From Paracoccaceae bacterium (lineage in GTDB: Bacteria > Pseudomonadota > Alphaproteobacteria > Rhodobacterales > Rhodobacteraceae): DNA of 61,326 nt. Below are positions 17,250 to 27,011 of this stretch, piece by piece. A program made the translations under genes and the position numbers. Under the pieces are notes generated by a model. It was not told where the DNA came from, ran no database searches, and saw only the letters and a program-made list of their open reading frames with translations. Within the stretch, counting starts at the first letter, position 1; every line of letters begins with the position of its first letter. The stretch spans positions 1 through 61,326 of the forward strand of contig JAQWNW010000007.1 in assembly GCA_029246285.1 (NCBI GenBank), given 5' to 3'.

Positions 17250-17852
17250 TTATAGTTTTTTTATCTCGTTTAATAGATAAGGGTCAAGTAGTGCTAACAT
17301 ATCATTTACTGAAATTCCCAATATTGGGTGTCGCCAATCTTTATTTACATCCCTCAAAGGCAATAAAACAAATACTCGATCTTGCAGACGAGGATGAGGT
17401 AAAATCATTTCGGATGGACAATATTTGATTTGTTCTTCAGGCGAAAGATCAATCCATTTTTGCAAAGTATTTTTGTCTGGATAAATTAATTCATCGAAAT
17501 AAATCAAATCAAGATCAATTATTCGAGCACCCCAACGCTTATCTCTAACCCTACCATAAAGCTTCTCCAAACTATGAAGGTGTTCTAAAACATCAAAAGC
17601 ACTTAATTGAGATTCAAAAATCGCGCAGCAATTAACAAATTTTGATCCTGAATCTTTGGGAAACGGTTCTGTTTCATAAAAATTCGAACACTCAATCAAC
17701 TTAAAATTTAAAGTCTGTAAATCTGAAATTGCGCGATTAAGGGTTTTTAAAGAATCGCCGAATTTTGATGGGATATTTGAACCTAGAGCAACGCAACATC
17801 GACTAACAATTTTTCTATTAGGATCTATATCATTATTTTCAGCAATAAGCAT
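17250..17852 (-). CDS. folK: 2-amino-4-hydroxy-6-hydroxymethyldihydropteridine pyrophosphokinase
   Basis: A 200-residue HPPK of folate synthesis. It has the N-terminal CVALGSNIPS, the FYETEPFPKDSGSKFVN-like substrate loop, GARIIDLDLIYF with the two magnesium-binding Asp residues, and LPHPRLQDRVFVL. It transfers pyrophosphate from ATP to the pterin. It heads the minus-strand block, divergent from ispH across a 95-base gap (17853-17947) that must hold both promoters. Confidence 0.93.
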   Translation of the reverse strand: MLIAENNDIDPNRKIVSRCCVALGSNIPSKFGDSLKTLNRAISDLQTLNFKLIECSNFYETEPFPKDSGSKFVNCCAIFESQLSAFDVLEHLHSLEKLYGRVRDKRWGARIIDLDLIYFDELIYPDKNTLQKWIDLSPEEQIKYCPSEMILPHPRLQDRVFVLLPLRDVNKDWRHPILGISVNDMLALLDPYLLNEIKKL

Positions 17853-17947
17853 AATTAAGGAGTTTATAAAAAAAAAGAAGTTTAGGCTATATTATTTCAA
17901 AAAGTTTTCCAATATGTAAAAGATAATCAAAACATCGGATAATAATA

Positions 17948-18901
17948 ATGGATAAACCAGAATTGACTCTCTTTCTTGCGGCGCCACGCGGGTTCTGCGC
18001 TGGAGTTGATAGGGCTATCAAAATAGTGGAATTAGCAATTGAAAAATGGGGTGCCCCAGTCTTTGTACGTCATGAAATCGTACATAATAAATTTGTAGTT
18101 GATGACTTGTGCAAAAAGGGAGCGGTATTTGTGGAAGAATTGGACGAATGCCCTAATGACAGACCAGTAATATTTTCTGCCCATGGTGTTCCCAAATCTG
18201 TGCCATTTAACGCAGAACAACGAAACATGACCTACGTAGATGCTACTTGTCCATTAGTTAGCAAGGTACATATTGAGGCTGAAAGACATCACAAAAATGG
18301 CTTACAATTAATCATGATAGGACATGAGGGGCATCCAGAAACATTAGGTACAATGGGTCAGCTCCCTGAAGGTGAAGTTATATTAGTTGAAACTGTAGAA
18401 GATGTAAAAAATATCCAACCACGTGATAACAAAAAATTAGCTTATATTACCCAAACGACATTATCAGTTGATGATACCATAAACATTGTTGAAGCATTAA
18501 AAAAACGATTTAATAATATTATTGGCCCACACAAAGAAGATATTTGTTACGCAACAACTAATAGGCAGAAAGCTGTAAAAGAAATAGCTCCCAAAATTGA
18601 CGCATTATTAGTTATTGGCGCTCCCAATTCATCAAATTCAAAAAGATTAGTTGAGGTAGGGAAATCCTCTGGTTGTAGATATGCTCAATTGGTCCAACGA
18701 GCTACTGATATTGATTGGCGATCGCTCGAAGGCATAAACTCAGTGGGGATTACAGCGGGCGCATCAGCACCAGAAATTTTAATCAATGAAGTAATAGATG
18801 CTTTTAGCGAGAGATATAACGTAAAAAAACAAATTATAGAAACCGCAATCGAGAATGTTTCATTCAAAGTACCAAGAATTTTGCGTGAGACACCTGTATG
18901 A
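17948..18901 (+). CDS. ispH: 4-hydroxy-3-methylbut-2-enyl diphosphate reductase
   Basis: A 317-residue iron-sulfur enzyme, the last step of the MEP isoprenoid pathway, making IPP and DMAPP from HMBPP. Three cluster cysteines are visible: Cys17 (GFCAGV), Cys101 (DATCPLV) and Cys200 ([10 protein letters not shown]). AHGVPKSV and SSNSKRL are also conserved. It overlaps the methyltransferase downstream by 4 bases (ATGA). Confidence 0.97.
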   Translation: MDKPELTLFLAAPRGFCAGVDRAIKIVELAIEKWGAPVFVRHEIVHNKFVVDDLCKKGAVFVEELDECPNDRPVIFSAHGVPKSVPFNAEQRNMTYVDATCPLVSKVHIEAERHHKNGLQLIMIGHEGHPETLGTMGQLPEGEVILVETVEDVKNIQPRDNKKLAYITQTTLSVDDTINIVEALKKRFNNIIGPHKEDICYATTNRQKAVKEIAPKIDALLVIGAPNSSNSKRLVEVGKSSGCRYAQLVQRATDIDWRSLEGINSVGITAGASAPEILINEVIDAFSERYNVKKQIIETAIENVSFKVPRILRETPV

Positions 18902-19488
18902 CAGATAAAAAAACGATCTCAATATACGACTCAAAAAGCTGTGAATATGCTTGCTTAACGAAGGTTAATCAACCAAGCAAACATTTGAACGCATTTATGA
19001 AAGAAGTAACTTATGGTGGAACAGTCCTGGATCTAGGCTGCGGTCCAGGTGTTGCTTCGGCTTTTCTGAAAAAAGAAGGTTTTAAGGTTGTAGCGACTGA
19101 CGCAAGCTTGGAAATGATAAAAATTGCTCGGATAGAAAATGGTATTGACGCACTACACCAATCTTTCGACGATATTAGTTGGATCAATAGTTTTGATGGG
19201 ATTTGGGCACATTTCAGTCTTTTGCATGCAAGTCAGGAAATGTTTCCAATTCATCTAGACGCTCTTTATAAAGCTTTGAAACCCAACGGGGTATTCACGA
19301 TTGGAATGAAAATTGGCAAAGGCGAAAAAAGAGACGATATTGGAAGATTTTATGCTTACTACTCAAAAGACCAATTATTGAAGTATTTAAAAAACTCAGG
19401 ATATAAAATTGATGAGATTAATTATGGGGAAGACGTTGGTTTGGATGGTAAGTTAGCATCTTGGATAATCATTAGATCTCATGCCTGA
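18898..19488 (+). CDS. Class I SAM-dependent methyltransferase
   Basis: A 196-residue Rossmann-fold methyltransferase of unknown substrate. Motif [13 protein letters not shown] is at about residues 44-55, followed by ATDASLEMI for the acidic ribose contact, and a WAHFSLLH segment in the position of motif IV. It sits between ispH (4-base overlap) and rnhA (8-base overlap), an arrangement that I recall for Rhodobacterales. The substrate cannot be inferred from context. Confidence 0.8.
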   Translation: MTDKKTISIYDSKSCEYACLTKVNQPSKHLNAFMKEVTYGGTVLDLGCGPGVASAFLKKEGFKVVATDASLEMIKIARIENGIDALHQSFDDISWINSFDGIWAHFSLLHASQEMFPIHLDALYKALKPNGVFTIGMKIGKGEKRDDIGRFYAYYSKDQLLKYLKNSGYKIDEINYGEDVGLDGKLASWIIIRSHA

Positions 19489-19930
19489 AATTATTGCTTA
19501 TACCGACGGCGCATGCTCTGGAAACCCTGGACCAGGAGGCTGGGGAGTTATTTTACAAGCAAAAGATGGATTAGTTTTAATAAAAGAACGTGAATTATTT
19601 GGAGGCGAAAAAGATACTACTAATAATCGCATGGAGTTAATCGCAGCAATATCTTGCTTAGAAAGTTTAGAAAAGCCAACGACCTTAACTCTTTTTACAG
19701 ATAGTAATTATGTAAAAGGCGGCATTACGGAATGGATGAAAACTTGGAAGAAAAATGAATGGAAGACAACAGGGAAAAAATCAGTAAAGAATGTCGATCT
19801 TTGGAAACGCTTGGACAAAGCTAGACAAAAGCATGATGTTACCTGGAAGTGGGTCAAAGGGCATTCTGGGCAAGCAGAAAATGAAAGAGCTGACGAACTA
19901 GCACGTCAAGGCATGGCGCCATATAAATGA
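19481..19930 (+). CDS. rnhA: Ribonuclease HI
   Basis: A 149-residue RNase H1 that cleaves the RNA strand of RNA-DNA hybrids. It has [16 protein letters not shown] with the first catalytic Asp, the [10 protein letters not shown] Glu, LFTDSNYV, and [15 protein letters not shown] with the handle-loop His and the last Asp. It overlaps the preceding methyltransferase by 8 bases and ends 3 bases from the convergent fmt gene. Confidence 0.96.
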   Translation: MPEIIAYTDGACSGNPGPGGWGVILQAKDGLVLIKERELFGGEKDTTNNRMELIAAISCLESLEKPTTLTLFTDSNYVKGGITEWMKTWKKNEWKTTGKKSVKNVDLWKRLDKARQKHDVTWKWVKGHSGQAENERADELARQGMAPYK

Positions 19931-19933
19931 CTT

Positions 19934-20836
19934 TCAGCTAAGGACTTCAGAAGAATTGATCTTATATCCCCTAATAAATGAAGACCAGTCCTGTATTGCT
20001 TTTCCTGGACGCTGAATTTTTAATATTCTGATTGCGTTTTTTCCGCAAAACACAACACCTTCTTTTGTAATCTCCCCGACTTTCCCTTGATCATTTATTA
20101 CCTCTGATAACAATATTTTCAGACGAGTATCGTTATGAATTGTCCATGCACCTGGTGAATGGGATAGGCCACGGATAAAATAATCAATCTCATTTGCACT
20201 TAAAGACCAATCTATTTTAGTCTCTGATTTCTCTATTTTATTGGCGTAAGTTATACCGTTCTTGGATTGTTCTATATGTTCACCAGTGAAATTGGCAAGC
20301 ACTCCCATTAGTAGTTCTGAACCAATATTTGCTAATTTCTCAGATAAACTTTTACTCGTATCATTTGGCAAAATAGGTACCATTTTCTTCTTTATTATTG
20401 GTCCTGTGTCTAATCCCAATTCCATATTCATTATCGAAACACCAGTATGCTTATCACCAGACATAATTGCTCTGTTTATTGGTGCAGCACCTCTCCACCT
20501 TGGCAATAAAGAAGCATGAATATTTAAACACCCAAAGCTAGGAATTTTTAGGATTTCTTTAGGTAAAATCTGACCATACGCAACAACAATAATGACGTCA
20601 GGTTTAAATTCTAAAATTTCGTCAATTATCTCTTTAGTATTTAATTTGGATGGATTTTTAACCAATATACCCAAATTATCCGCATATTCATGAACTGCAG
20701 AAATTCTATGTTTTTTTCCTCGTCCAGCTGGCCTTGGTGGTTGAGTGTAAGCACACAATACTTCGTGTTGGCTCTGAACTAAAGTATCTAATGCCGGTAC
20801 AGCAAATTCTGGAGTTCCCATGAATATTAGGCGCAT
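19934..20836 (-). CDS. fmt: Methionyl-tRNA formyltransferase
   Basis: A 300-residue Fmt that formylates initiator Met-tRNA. It starts LIFMGTPEFAVPALD, carries NIHASLLPRWRGAAPI with the catalytic Asn-His pair and the GVSIMNMELGLDTG loop, and ends in the OB-like C-terminal domain. It lies 49 bases downstream of def, which removes the formyl group, so the two form one operon. Confidence 0.96.
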   Translation of the reverse strand: MRLIFMGTPEFAVPALDTLVQSQHEVLCAYTQPPRPAGRGKKHRISAVHEYADNLGILVKNPSKLNTKEIIDEILEFKPDVIIVVAYGQILPKEILKIPSFGCLNIHASLLPRWRGAAPINRAIMSGDKHTGVSIMNMELGLDTGPIIKKKMVPILPNDTSKSLSEKLANIGSELLMGVLANFTGEHIEQSKNGITYANKIEKSETKIDWSLSANEIDYFIRGLSHSPGAWTIHNDTRLKILLSEVINDQGKVGEITKEGVVFCGKNAIRILKIQRPGKAIQDWSSFIRGYKINSSEVLS

Positions 20837-20885
20837 AATTGTATTCCAACCTCAAACATTCTTTTATCGTAAGTAAATATAATAC

Positions 20886-21404
20886 TTATTTTCGCGCAAG
20901 CTCACGTTTTAATTTTTTCATTTTATCTGTTATCATTTTCTTTTTAAGATTACTAAGATAATCAATAAATAGTTTACCGTTCAAATGATCAATCTCATGC
21001 TGTGAGCACGTCGCTTCAATACCCTCAAATGATATTTCGCTAACCATGCCTTTCACATTTTGAAAAGAAACCTTAACGCTTTTAGGTCTTGTCACTTCTT
21101 CGTATTGCTCCGGAATTGATAAACAACCCTCACTATGCACTGACGTTTCTTCAGAATGCCATAAAATAGAAGGATTAATCAAAATCAAAGGATTTGGTTT
21201 TTCATCTTTAAGTGCGCAATCCATTACAAACACTTGTAACATTACTCCAATTTGAGGTGCTGCTAAACCAATTCCTGGAGCCTCATACATCGTTTCAAGC
21301 ATATCTTGAGTTAAATTATCTAGCTTTGAATCAAAATTCTTAACCAACTCACACTTTTTTCTTAAGCGAGCATCTGGATGGATTAAAATCGTTCTAATTG
21401 ACAT
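20886..21404 (-). CDS. def: Peptide deformylase
   Basis: A 172-residue metalloprotease that removes the N-terminal formyl group from new proteins. All three motifs are visible: GIGLAAPQIG, EGCLSIPE with the metal Cys, and QHEIDHLNGKLF with the two His ligands and the catalytic Glu. It is the first gene of the def-fmt pair. A 193-base gap (21405-21597) separates it from the divergent lyase gene; I see no clear RNA element there. Confidence 0.96.
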   Translation of the reverse strand: MSIRTILIHPDARLRKKCELVKNFDSKLDNLTQDMLETMYEAPGIGLAAPQIGVMLQVFVMDCALKDEKPNPLILINPSILWHSEETSVHSEGCLSIPEQYEEVTRPKSVKVSFQNVKGMVSEISFEGIEATCSQHEIDHLNGKLFIDYLSNLKKKMITDKMKKLKRELARK

Positions 21405-21597
21405 GACATTGATCTAAAGTTTCATAAATTTTTATTCAAGTAGCTATGTTTCAAAAATAAACTTTAGTTAGATGCCGGTATCTTAGTTGTATTGATCACA
21501 CAAAATCAATCAATAATCACTTAAATTAAAATATTAGTATTTCTCACTTGTCCATCTTTAGGAATCCCGTACTTTGCCTCTAAAATGGAAAAATTAG

Positions 21598-22770
21598 ATG
21601 AACTTTGATGAAGTAATAGATAGAAAAAATACTCATTCTGTAAAATGGGATATGATTGAAGAGATGTATGGAGTCTCACAAAAAAATGGAATTCCTATGT
21701 GGGTGGCTGATATGGATTTTCGCCCTCCTAGTTGTGTGTCTGACGCTATACTCAAAATGCACGAGCACGGTATTTATGGGTATTTTGGTGATAATACAAA
21801 ATACTTAGACTCGATCGTATGGTGGATGAAAAATCGACATCAGTGGGATATCGAAAAATCATGGATTTTTGACGTACATGGTTTGGTTAATGGAACCTCA
21901 ATGACGGTTCAAACTTATAGTAATCCAGGTGATAGAATTATTTTATTTACTCCAGTTTATTATGTCTTTTTTAGGCAAATTAAAGAAGGTGGTCGACAAG
22001 TTTTGGAATGCCCTCTTAAGAATAATAACGGAAAATATGAATTTGATTTTGATTACTATGACACTTTGATGGACGGTACTGAAAAAGTTATCGTACTCAG
22101 CTCACCACATAATCCAGGCGGAAGAGTCTGGACAAAAAATGAATTAAAAGATTTAGCCGCTTTTGCTGAGCGCCATGATTTAATTATTGTTTCAGATGAA
22201 ATCCATAATGACCTGATAATGCCAGGCAATAAGCATATTCCCATGGCGATAGCTGCCCCAGAAATAATGAACCGCCTTGTTATGATGACTGCAACTACAA
22301 AAACCTTTAATATAGCAGGTATGCACACTGGGAATGTTATTATCCCCGATTCAAATCTAAGGGCTGAATTCACCAAGACGATGATGGCCTATGGAATTAC
22401 TCCAAATAGCTTTGGCAAACATATGGTAACCGCTGCTTACAGTCAGGAAGGTGCTGACTGGGTAGATTCATTAATGATATATCTAGCTGAAAATCAACGT
22501 ATCTTTAACAAGGAAATTACAAAAATTCCTGGTATAAATCCAATGACTTTGGAGGGGACTTATTTAGGCTGGGTTGATTTTACTAATACCGGTATGAGTC
22601 CTAAAGAATTTACGGACAGGGTAGAGAAAAGTGCGCAGATAGTTGCGAACCACGGCCATACTTTTGGAACTGGCGGTGAATATTTTTTACGATTTAATAT
22701 AGCAACAAGACGAGCCTTGGTTTTGGAAGCACTAGATCGATTAACAAATGCTTTTTCAGACTTACAATAA
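21598..22770 (+). CDS. patB: MalY/PatB-type PLP-dependent C-S beta-lyase
   Basis: A 390-residue fold type I PLP enzyme of the MalY/PatB group. Landmarks are GIPMWVADMDF, SSPHNPGGRVW, VSDEIHNDLI with the pyridine-binding Asp200, and the Schiff-base Lys235 in TTKTFNIAG. Members cleave cystathionine or related C-S bonds, giving homocysteine, pyruvate and ammonia, although some act as plain aminotransferases. It stands alone between def and the thioesterase, so the substrate is not fixed by context. Confidence 0.85.
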   Translation: MNFDEVIDRKNTHSVKWDMIEEMYGVSQKNGIPMWVADMDFRPPSCVSDAILKMHEHGIYGYFGDNTKYLDSIVWWMKNRHQWDIEKSWIFDVHGLVNGTSMTVQTYSNPGDRIILFTPVYYVFFRQIKEGGRQVLECPLKNNNGKYEFDFDYYDTLMDGTEKVIVLSSPHNPGGRVWTKNELKDLAAFAERHDLIIVSDEIHNDLIMPGNKHIPMAIAAPEIMNRLVMMTATTKTFNIAGMHTGNVIIPDSNLRAEFTKTMMAYGITPNSFGKHMVTAAYSQEGADWVDSLMIYLAENQRIFNKEITKIPGINPMTLEGTYLGWVDFTNTGMSPKEFTDRVEKSAQIVANHGHTFGTGGEYFLRFNIATRRALVLEALDRLTNAFSDLQ

Positions 22771-22837
22771 TAATCATTTATAAATTTAACTAACCGATAA
22801 ATTCCTTATTAATTTGTTAAAAATATTGGAAACTTGA

Positions 22838-23365
22838 ATGTATCCTTATATCAGGCTCACTAAAGAATTAATAAGACAAAAATTCTTAAAAAAAATCTCT
22901 GTCTCTGAAGTACATACTTATTATACCATATGTTGGCCTATCGATTTGGATCCTTGGTGGGAGTTAAATAATGGAAGAACATTAACATTATATGATTTAG
23001 GCAGGATCTCATTTTTACTTCGAACTGGATTGAAAAACAAAATAATGAAGCAAGGCTGGAGATTCACTGTTGCCGGCTCATCTATACGATATAGAAAAAG
23101 AGTTACGATGTTCAGCTTAATGAAAGTCAACACTCGGTTCCTAGGCTGGGATGAACGATTCATATATTTTCAACAAACGATGTGGAGGAAAAATCAACCT
23201 ATTTCTTCTATCTTAATTAGATCTGCTATCACTGATGCAAATGGGATAGTAACCTCGGACCGTTTTGAGAGCCTAATGGGGTTAAACAAAAAATTAAAAC
23301 TACCAGATTGGGCAACTGATTGGTCAAAAGCTGAAGCAAAAAGAACCTGGCCACCGGAAATTTAA
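22838..23365 (+). CDS. Thioesterase-like (4HBT/THEM6-type) protein
   Basis: A 175-residue protein that I place in the acyl-CoA thioesterase-like 4HBT group from the pattern WPIDLDPWWELNNGRTLTLYDLGR, shown in part here, followed by VAGSSIRYRKRV, LGWDERFIYFQQTMW and ITDANGIV. The D-x-x-x-E/N-N-G-R stretch corresponds to the hot-dog active-site helix of THEM6-like proteins. The ATG at 22838 begins MYPYIRLTKEL, as in alphaproteobacterial relatives I remember. The actual thioester substrate is unknown. The UMF1 transporter follows 64 bases later. Confidence 0.7.
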   Translation: MYPYIRLTKELIRQKFLKKISVSEVHTYYTICWPIDLDPWWELNNGRTLTLYDLGRISFLLRTGLKNKIMKQGWRFTVAGSSIRYRKRVTMFSLMKVNTRFLGWDERFIYFQQTMWRKNQPISSILIRSAITDANGIVTSDRFESLMGLNKKLKLPDWATDWSKAEAKRTWPPEI

Positions 23366-23429
23366 TTAACTTCTTGCCTTACAATTAAAAAAAATGCCTT
23401 AATCGATCTAAATTAATAAGGATCAATTT

Positions 23430-24812
23430 ATGAACACCGTTGACGAAGTAAGAGTTCTTAAACGACGCATCCAAGGCTGGATAATGTTTGATTGGGCCAC
23501 TCAACCCTTCTTCACTCTTGGATTAACGTTTATTTTTGGCCCTTATTTTGCAGTCGTTGCGACAAATGTCTTTTTAGAAAGCGGCATGGATCCCAAAAGC
23601 GCGGATGCGAGTGCACAAACAATTTGGGCTTGGGGTCAAGCAGTGGCAGGAATATTTGTAGCAATAATTGGTATTTTAGCAGGCGCTTATGCTGATAGCA
23701 CTGGTAGACGTTTGCCTTGGATTTGGGCTGCGTCCATAGTTTTTGTCATTTGTAGCTGGATGCTCTGGTATATGGTGCCTGATGGATCAGCCATGTGGTT
23801 TTCTCTTATTGTTTTTTCAATAGCATTTATTGCCGCAGAATTTGCAGCAGTTTTCACAAATGCTATTCTACCTAGCCTTGGCTCTCGAGAGGAAATTGGC
23901 AAAATATCTGGAAATGGAATGGCATTTGGCTATGTAGGAGGCATTATTAGTCTGTTTATTATGTTGTTCTTCTTCTTTGATGATGGGGGGAAAACCTTTA
24001 TTGGTTTAGACCCTGGATTCGGTATTTTTGAATCGAGCCAACGAGAAGGAACTCGCGCAGTTGGTCCACTGATTTCGCTATGGTTTGTTATTTTTATGAT
24101 ACCTTTTTTCATGTGGGTTAAAGAGGGAAGTAAACCCAACATTCAAGGAGGCTTTAAGCAATCGATGCAAGAGTTAAAAGCATCTTTATTGGGAATGCTG
24201 AAAAGGCCGAGTTTATTTTCTTTCATGGGAGCTCAGATGTTTTATCGAGATGCTTTAAACGGGTTATATGCTTTTGGTGGAGTTTATGCAGCATTAGTTT
24301 TAGACTGGGGCTTAACACAACTTGGTATATTTGGAATCATTGGTGGAATTTCAGCGGCGCTGGTTTCATGGATCTCGGGAAAATTTGATAAAAAATTAGG
24401 CCCAAGGCCCGTAATTTACTTTCACATTTGGGTACTTATCATAGTTTCACTTTGTATAATTGGAATGTCTAGAACAAGCTTCTATGGAATTGCATTGCCA
24501 GAAGGTTCAAGCTTACCAGATATAATCTTCTATATCTGCGGCGCAGCAATTGGAGGATCAGGAGGTGGTATATATGCTGCTAGTCGCTCTATGATGGTCA
24601 GACATACAAACCCAGCTCGACCAACAGAAGCCTTTGGTCTTTTTGCTTTAGCTGGCAAAGCAACAGCATTTTTAGCTCCTCTCTTAATAGGTATATTTAC
24701 TTACTTACTGAATGATGCACGATTAGGGTTTGCACCAGTGATTGGTCTTTTTATTTTGGGATTGCTTCTGCTTCGATGGGTGAGACCAGAAGGTGATATC
24801 GCTGATAACTAA
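23430..24812 (+). CDS. UMF1-family MFS transporter
   Basis: A 460-residue membrane protein with about 12 hydrophobic segments. The start VLKRRIQGWIMFDWATQPFF and the loop GAYADSTGRRLPWIW are typical of the UMF1/Atg22-like branch of the major facilitator superfamily. In yeast Atg22 exports amino acids from the vacuole; bacterial substrates are unknown. Its end overlaps the mepA start by 20 bases, so the transporter and the murein endopeptidase are co-transcribed, which would fit export or recycling of cell-wall peptides, though this is inference. Confidence 0.85.
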   Translation: MNTVDEVRVLKRRIQGWIMFDWATQPFFTLGLTFIFGPYFAVVATNVFLESGMDPKSADASAQTIWAWGQAVAGIFVAIIGILAGAYADSTGRRLPWIWAASIVFVICSWMLWYMVPDGSAMWFSLIVFSIAFIAAEFAAVFTNAILPSLGSREEIGKISGNGMAFGYVGGIISLFIMLFFFFDDGGKTFIGLDPGFGIFESSQREGTRAVGPLISLWFVIFMIPFFMWVKEGSKPNIQGGFKQSMQELKASLLGMLKRPSLFSFMGAQMFYRDALNGLYAFGGVYAALVLDWGLTQLGIFGIIGGISAALVSWISGKFDKKLGPRPVIYFHIWVLIIVSLCIIGMSRTSFYGIALPEGSSLPDIIFYICGAAIGGSGGGIYAASRSMMVRHTNPARPTEAFGLFALAGKATAFLAPLLIGIFTYLLNDARLGFAPVIGLFILGLLLLRWVRPEGDIADN

Positions 24813-25722
24813 ATTCTTATTAAATATTTTTATATTACTAGTTTTTTATGATTTTTATATTGAAGCTGCAAAAGCAGAAAGATCCAAAAATGTAAAAGCA
24901 TACGAATTATTTAAAAAAGAAAAACTTCCAAGCAATCAAAAACTGAATTCGATTGGAAGTTACTCGAATGGCTGTTTGGCGGGCGGAATTGAACTTCCAG
25001 AATCGGGAAATACATGGCAGGCGATGCGATTGTCTCGAAATAGAAACTGGGGACACAAAAATACTTTAAATTTTGTAAGAGAATTAAGCCTATTTGCAAG
25101 TTCATTGGATGGTTGGAAAGGTTTGTATATTGGCGACATTTCTCAAGCTCGGGGAGGTCCATTTGAAACAGGGCATGTATCACATCAAATTGGATTGGAT
25201 GTTGACATTTGGATGCTACCAGCCAAAATTTTGGATTTGAGCAAAAATTCGCGTGAAAATTTATCATCGGTATCAATTAAATCCCATGATAGTAAAAACG
25301 TAAATAAGAACTGGAGTATTCAACACGCTAAAATACTAAAAAAAGCGGCAAAAAATTCTCTAGTCGATAGGATTTTTGTTACGGCTGTAGCTAAAATAAG
25401 CATGTGTGAAAATGAAAAAAGGGATAAGAGTTGGTTAAAAAAAATCCGCCCTTGGTATGGTCATGATACTCACTTTCATGTCAGGCTTAAGTGCCCGGAA
25501 AATTCTATAGATTGTATAAAACAAATACCAACTGTTAATGAGTTAAGCGATGATCGTTATGGTTGCGACGAAACATTAAACTGGTGGGTCACTGAATTTC
25601 TTGAACCAAAGAAGCCACTTACTAAAAAAGAGAAAGAAGCTTTAAAATCAAAACGAACACCAAAAGATTATACGATGGCTGATCTACCGTTGAAGTGTGG
25701 CGCTGTAATCAACTCACCGTAA
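24793..25722 (+). CDS. mepA: Penicillin-insensitive murein endopeptidase
   Basis: A 309-residue LAS-type zinc metallopeptidase. The N-terminal hydrophobic stretch ending EAAKA looks like a signal peptide, placing it in the periplasm. Zinc and active-site motifs are visible in ETGHVSHQIGLDVDIWM and WYGHDTHFHVRL. It cleaves the D-Ala-mDAP cross-links of peptidoglycan. The annotated start is a GTG at 24793 inside the end of the transporter gene; no ATG occurs nearby in frame. The C-terminal region is Lys-rich. Confidence 0.9.
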   Translation: MISLITKFLLNIFILLVFYDFYIEAAKAERSKNVKAYELFKKEKLPSNQKLNSIGSYSNGCLAGGIELPESGNTWQAMRLSRNRNWGHKNTLNFVRELSLFASSLDGWKGLYIGDISQARGGPFETGHVSHQIGLDVDIWMLPAKILDLSKNSRENLSSVSIKSHDSKNVNKNWSIQHAKILKKAAKNSLVDRIFVTAVAKISMCENEKRDKSWLKKIRPWYGHDTHFHVRLKCPENSIDCIKQIPTVNELSDDRYGCDETLNWWVTEFLEPKKPLTKKEKEALKSKRTPKDYTMADLPLKCGAVINSP

Positions 25723-25833
25723 ATAATTAAAATTAGGTTTATCCAGCTATTCTTACACTCTGCTCCATTGTATGAGCGACAAGGTTTAGATATATGCTAA
25801 TCTATGATATTAAATTCAATTGGAGAAAATAAA

Positions 25834-26661
25834 ATGCTCAACTCAAAACTGGAATCAGCAATTGAAAAAGCTTGGAATGATAGAGAGACTATCTCTCCTG
25901 AAACTAAAGGTGAAACACGTTTGGCTATTGAACAAACCTTGGAAGCACTAGATTCTGGAACTCTACGAGTAGCAGAGCCATCAAAAACTGGTGAATGGCA
26001 TGTGAACCAATGGGCTAAAAAAGCCGTCTTACTAGGCTTCCGTTTACAAGATATGGCGGAACAAAGCGGTGGGCCACAAGGGAGTAACTGGTGGGATAAA
26101 GTTGATAGTAAATTCAAAGAATGGGGAGAAGCCCAATGGAAAGCTGCCAACTTTCGTGCAGTACCTAACTGTATAGTTCGTAAGTCAGCCTATATTGCAG
26201 GCGGTGTTGTTTTAATGCCATCTTTCGTTAACTTAGGAGCCTATATTGATACAGGCACTATGGTTGACACGTGGGCCACGGTAGGTTCCTGTGCCCAAAT
26301 TGGTAAAAACGTACATCTTTCAGGAGGTGTAGGAATTGGCGGGGTTCTAGAGCCCATGCAAGCAGGGCCAACAATTATAGAAGACAATTGCTTTATCGGG
26401 GCTAGATCAGAAGTCGTTGAAGGGTGTATAATACGTGAAGGCTCTGTGTTGGGAATGGGTGTCTTTATTGGGCAATCAACAAAAATATTTGACAGAGAAA
26501 CTGGTAATATAACTTATGGTGAGGTGCCATCTGGTTCAGTTGTTGTATCGGGATCACTGCCCTCTAAAAATGGGGTTAATCTTTATTGTGCAGTTATTGT
26601 GAAAAAAGTTGATGCACAGACCAGATCTAAAACGTCAATAAATGAATTGTTAAGAGACTAA
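25834..26661 (+). CDS. dapD: 2,3,4,5-tetrahydropyridine-2,6-dicarboxylate N-succinyltransferase
   Basis: About 275 residues from the ATG at 25834 ([14 protein letters not shown]), which has GGAGA 7 bases upstream; a frame back to 25804 is open but lacks a site. It has a helical N-terminal domain and left-handed beta-helix hexapeptide repeats (about 105-240), including [20 protein letters not shown] and [10 protein letters not shown]. It succinylates tetrahydrodipicolinate in lysine and meso-DAP synthesis and shares an apparent operon with dapE. Confidence 0.96.
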   Translation: MLNSKLESAIEKAWNDRETISPETKGETRLAIEQTLEALDSGTLRVAEPSKTGEWHVNQWAKKAVLLGFRLQDMAEQSGGPQGSNWWDKVDSKFKEWGEAQWKAANFRAVPNCIVRKSAYIAGGVVLMPSFVNLGAYIDTGTMVDTWATVGSCAQIGKNVHLSGGVGIGGVLEPMQAGPTIIEDNCFIGARSEVVEGCIIREGSVLGMGVFIGQSTKIFDRETGNITYGEVPSGSVVVSGSLPSKNGVNLYCAVIVKKVDAQTRSKTSINELLRD

Positions 26662-26680
26662 TCAAAATAGTGCTTAAGCT

Positions 26681-27010
26681 TTGACCCGCTCAGATAAAAA
26701 AGAACAGCAAATTTTCACTCTAATAGCCGAAGTTGGAAGGAGTAATAATGATGGTCTGCCTAAAAATTGTTCTGGAGCAGCATTAATTTGCTATAGTAGT
26801 GGCATAGATGAAGCAGAAGCAGTTAGAGAAACAATTAACATTTTAAAGGTAAGTAAAATGTCTCCTTTGAGTGTTACAGGATATGGAACTGTTGAAGAAA
26901 GGGTTGATGAAGGTCATGAAATATCAGAAAACGAATATGAACTTATGAAAAAAGCGAAAAATGAGAACTCAGTAGTAATAGCAGAGATTACTCCATTGTT
27001 CGAACACTAA
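26681..27010 (+). CDS. Small protein of unknown function between dapD and dapE
   Basis: A 109-residue acidic protein with a TTG start at 26681 (TRSDKKEQQIFTLIAEVGRSN). No signal peptide, membrane segment or familiar motif is present. It contains CSGAALICYSSG, DEAEAVRETINIL and SVTGYGTVEERVDEG. I recall a small hypothetical gene at this position in other Rhodobacterales, which suggests it is conserved and expressed with the dap genes. It ends one base before the HAD gene. Function unknown. Confidence 0.75.
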   Translation: MTRSDKKEQQIFTLIAEVGRSNNDGLPKNCSGAALICYSSGIDEAEAVRETINILKVSKMSPLSVTGYGTVEERVDEGHEISENEYELMKKAKNENSVVIAEITPLFEH

Positions 27011-27011
27011 T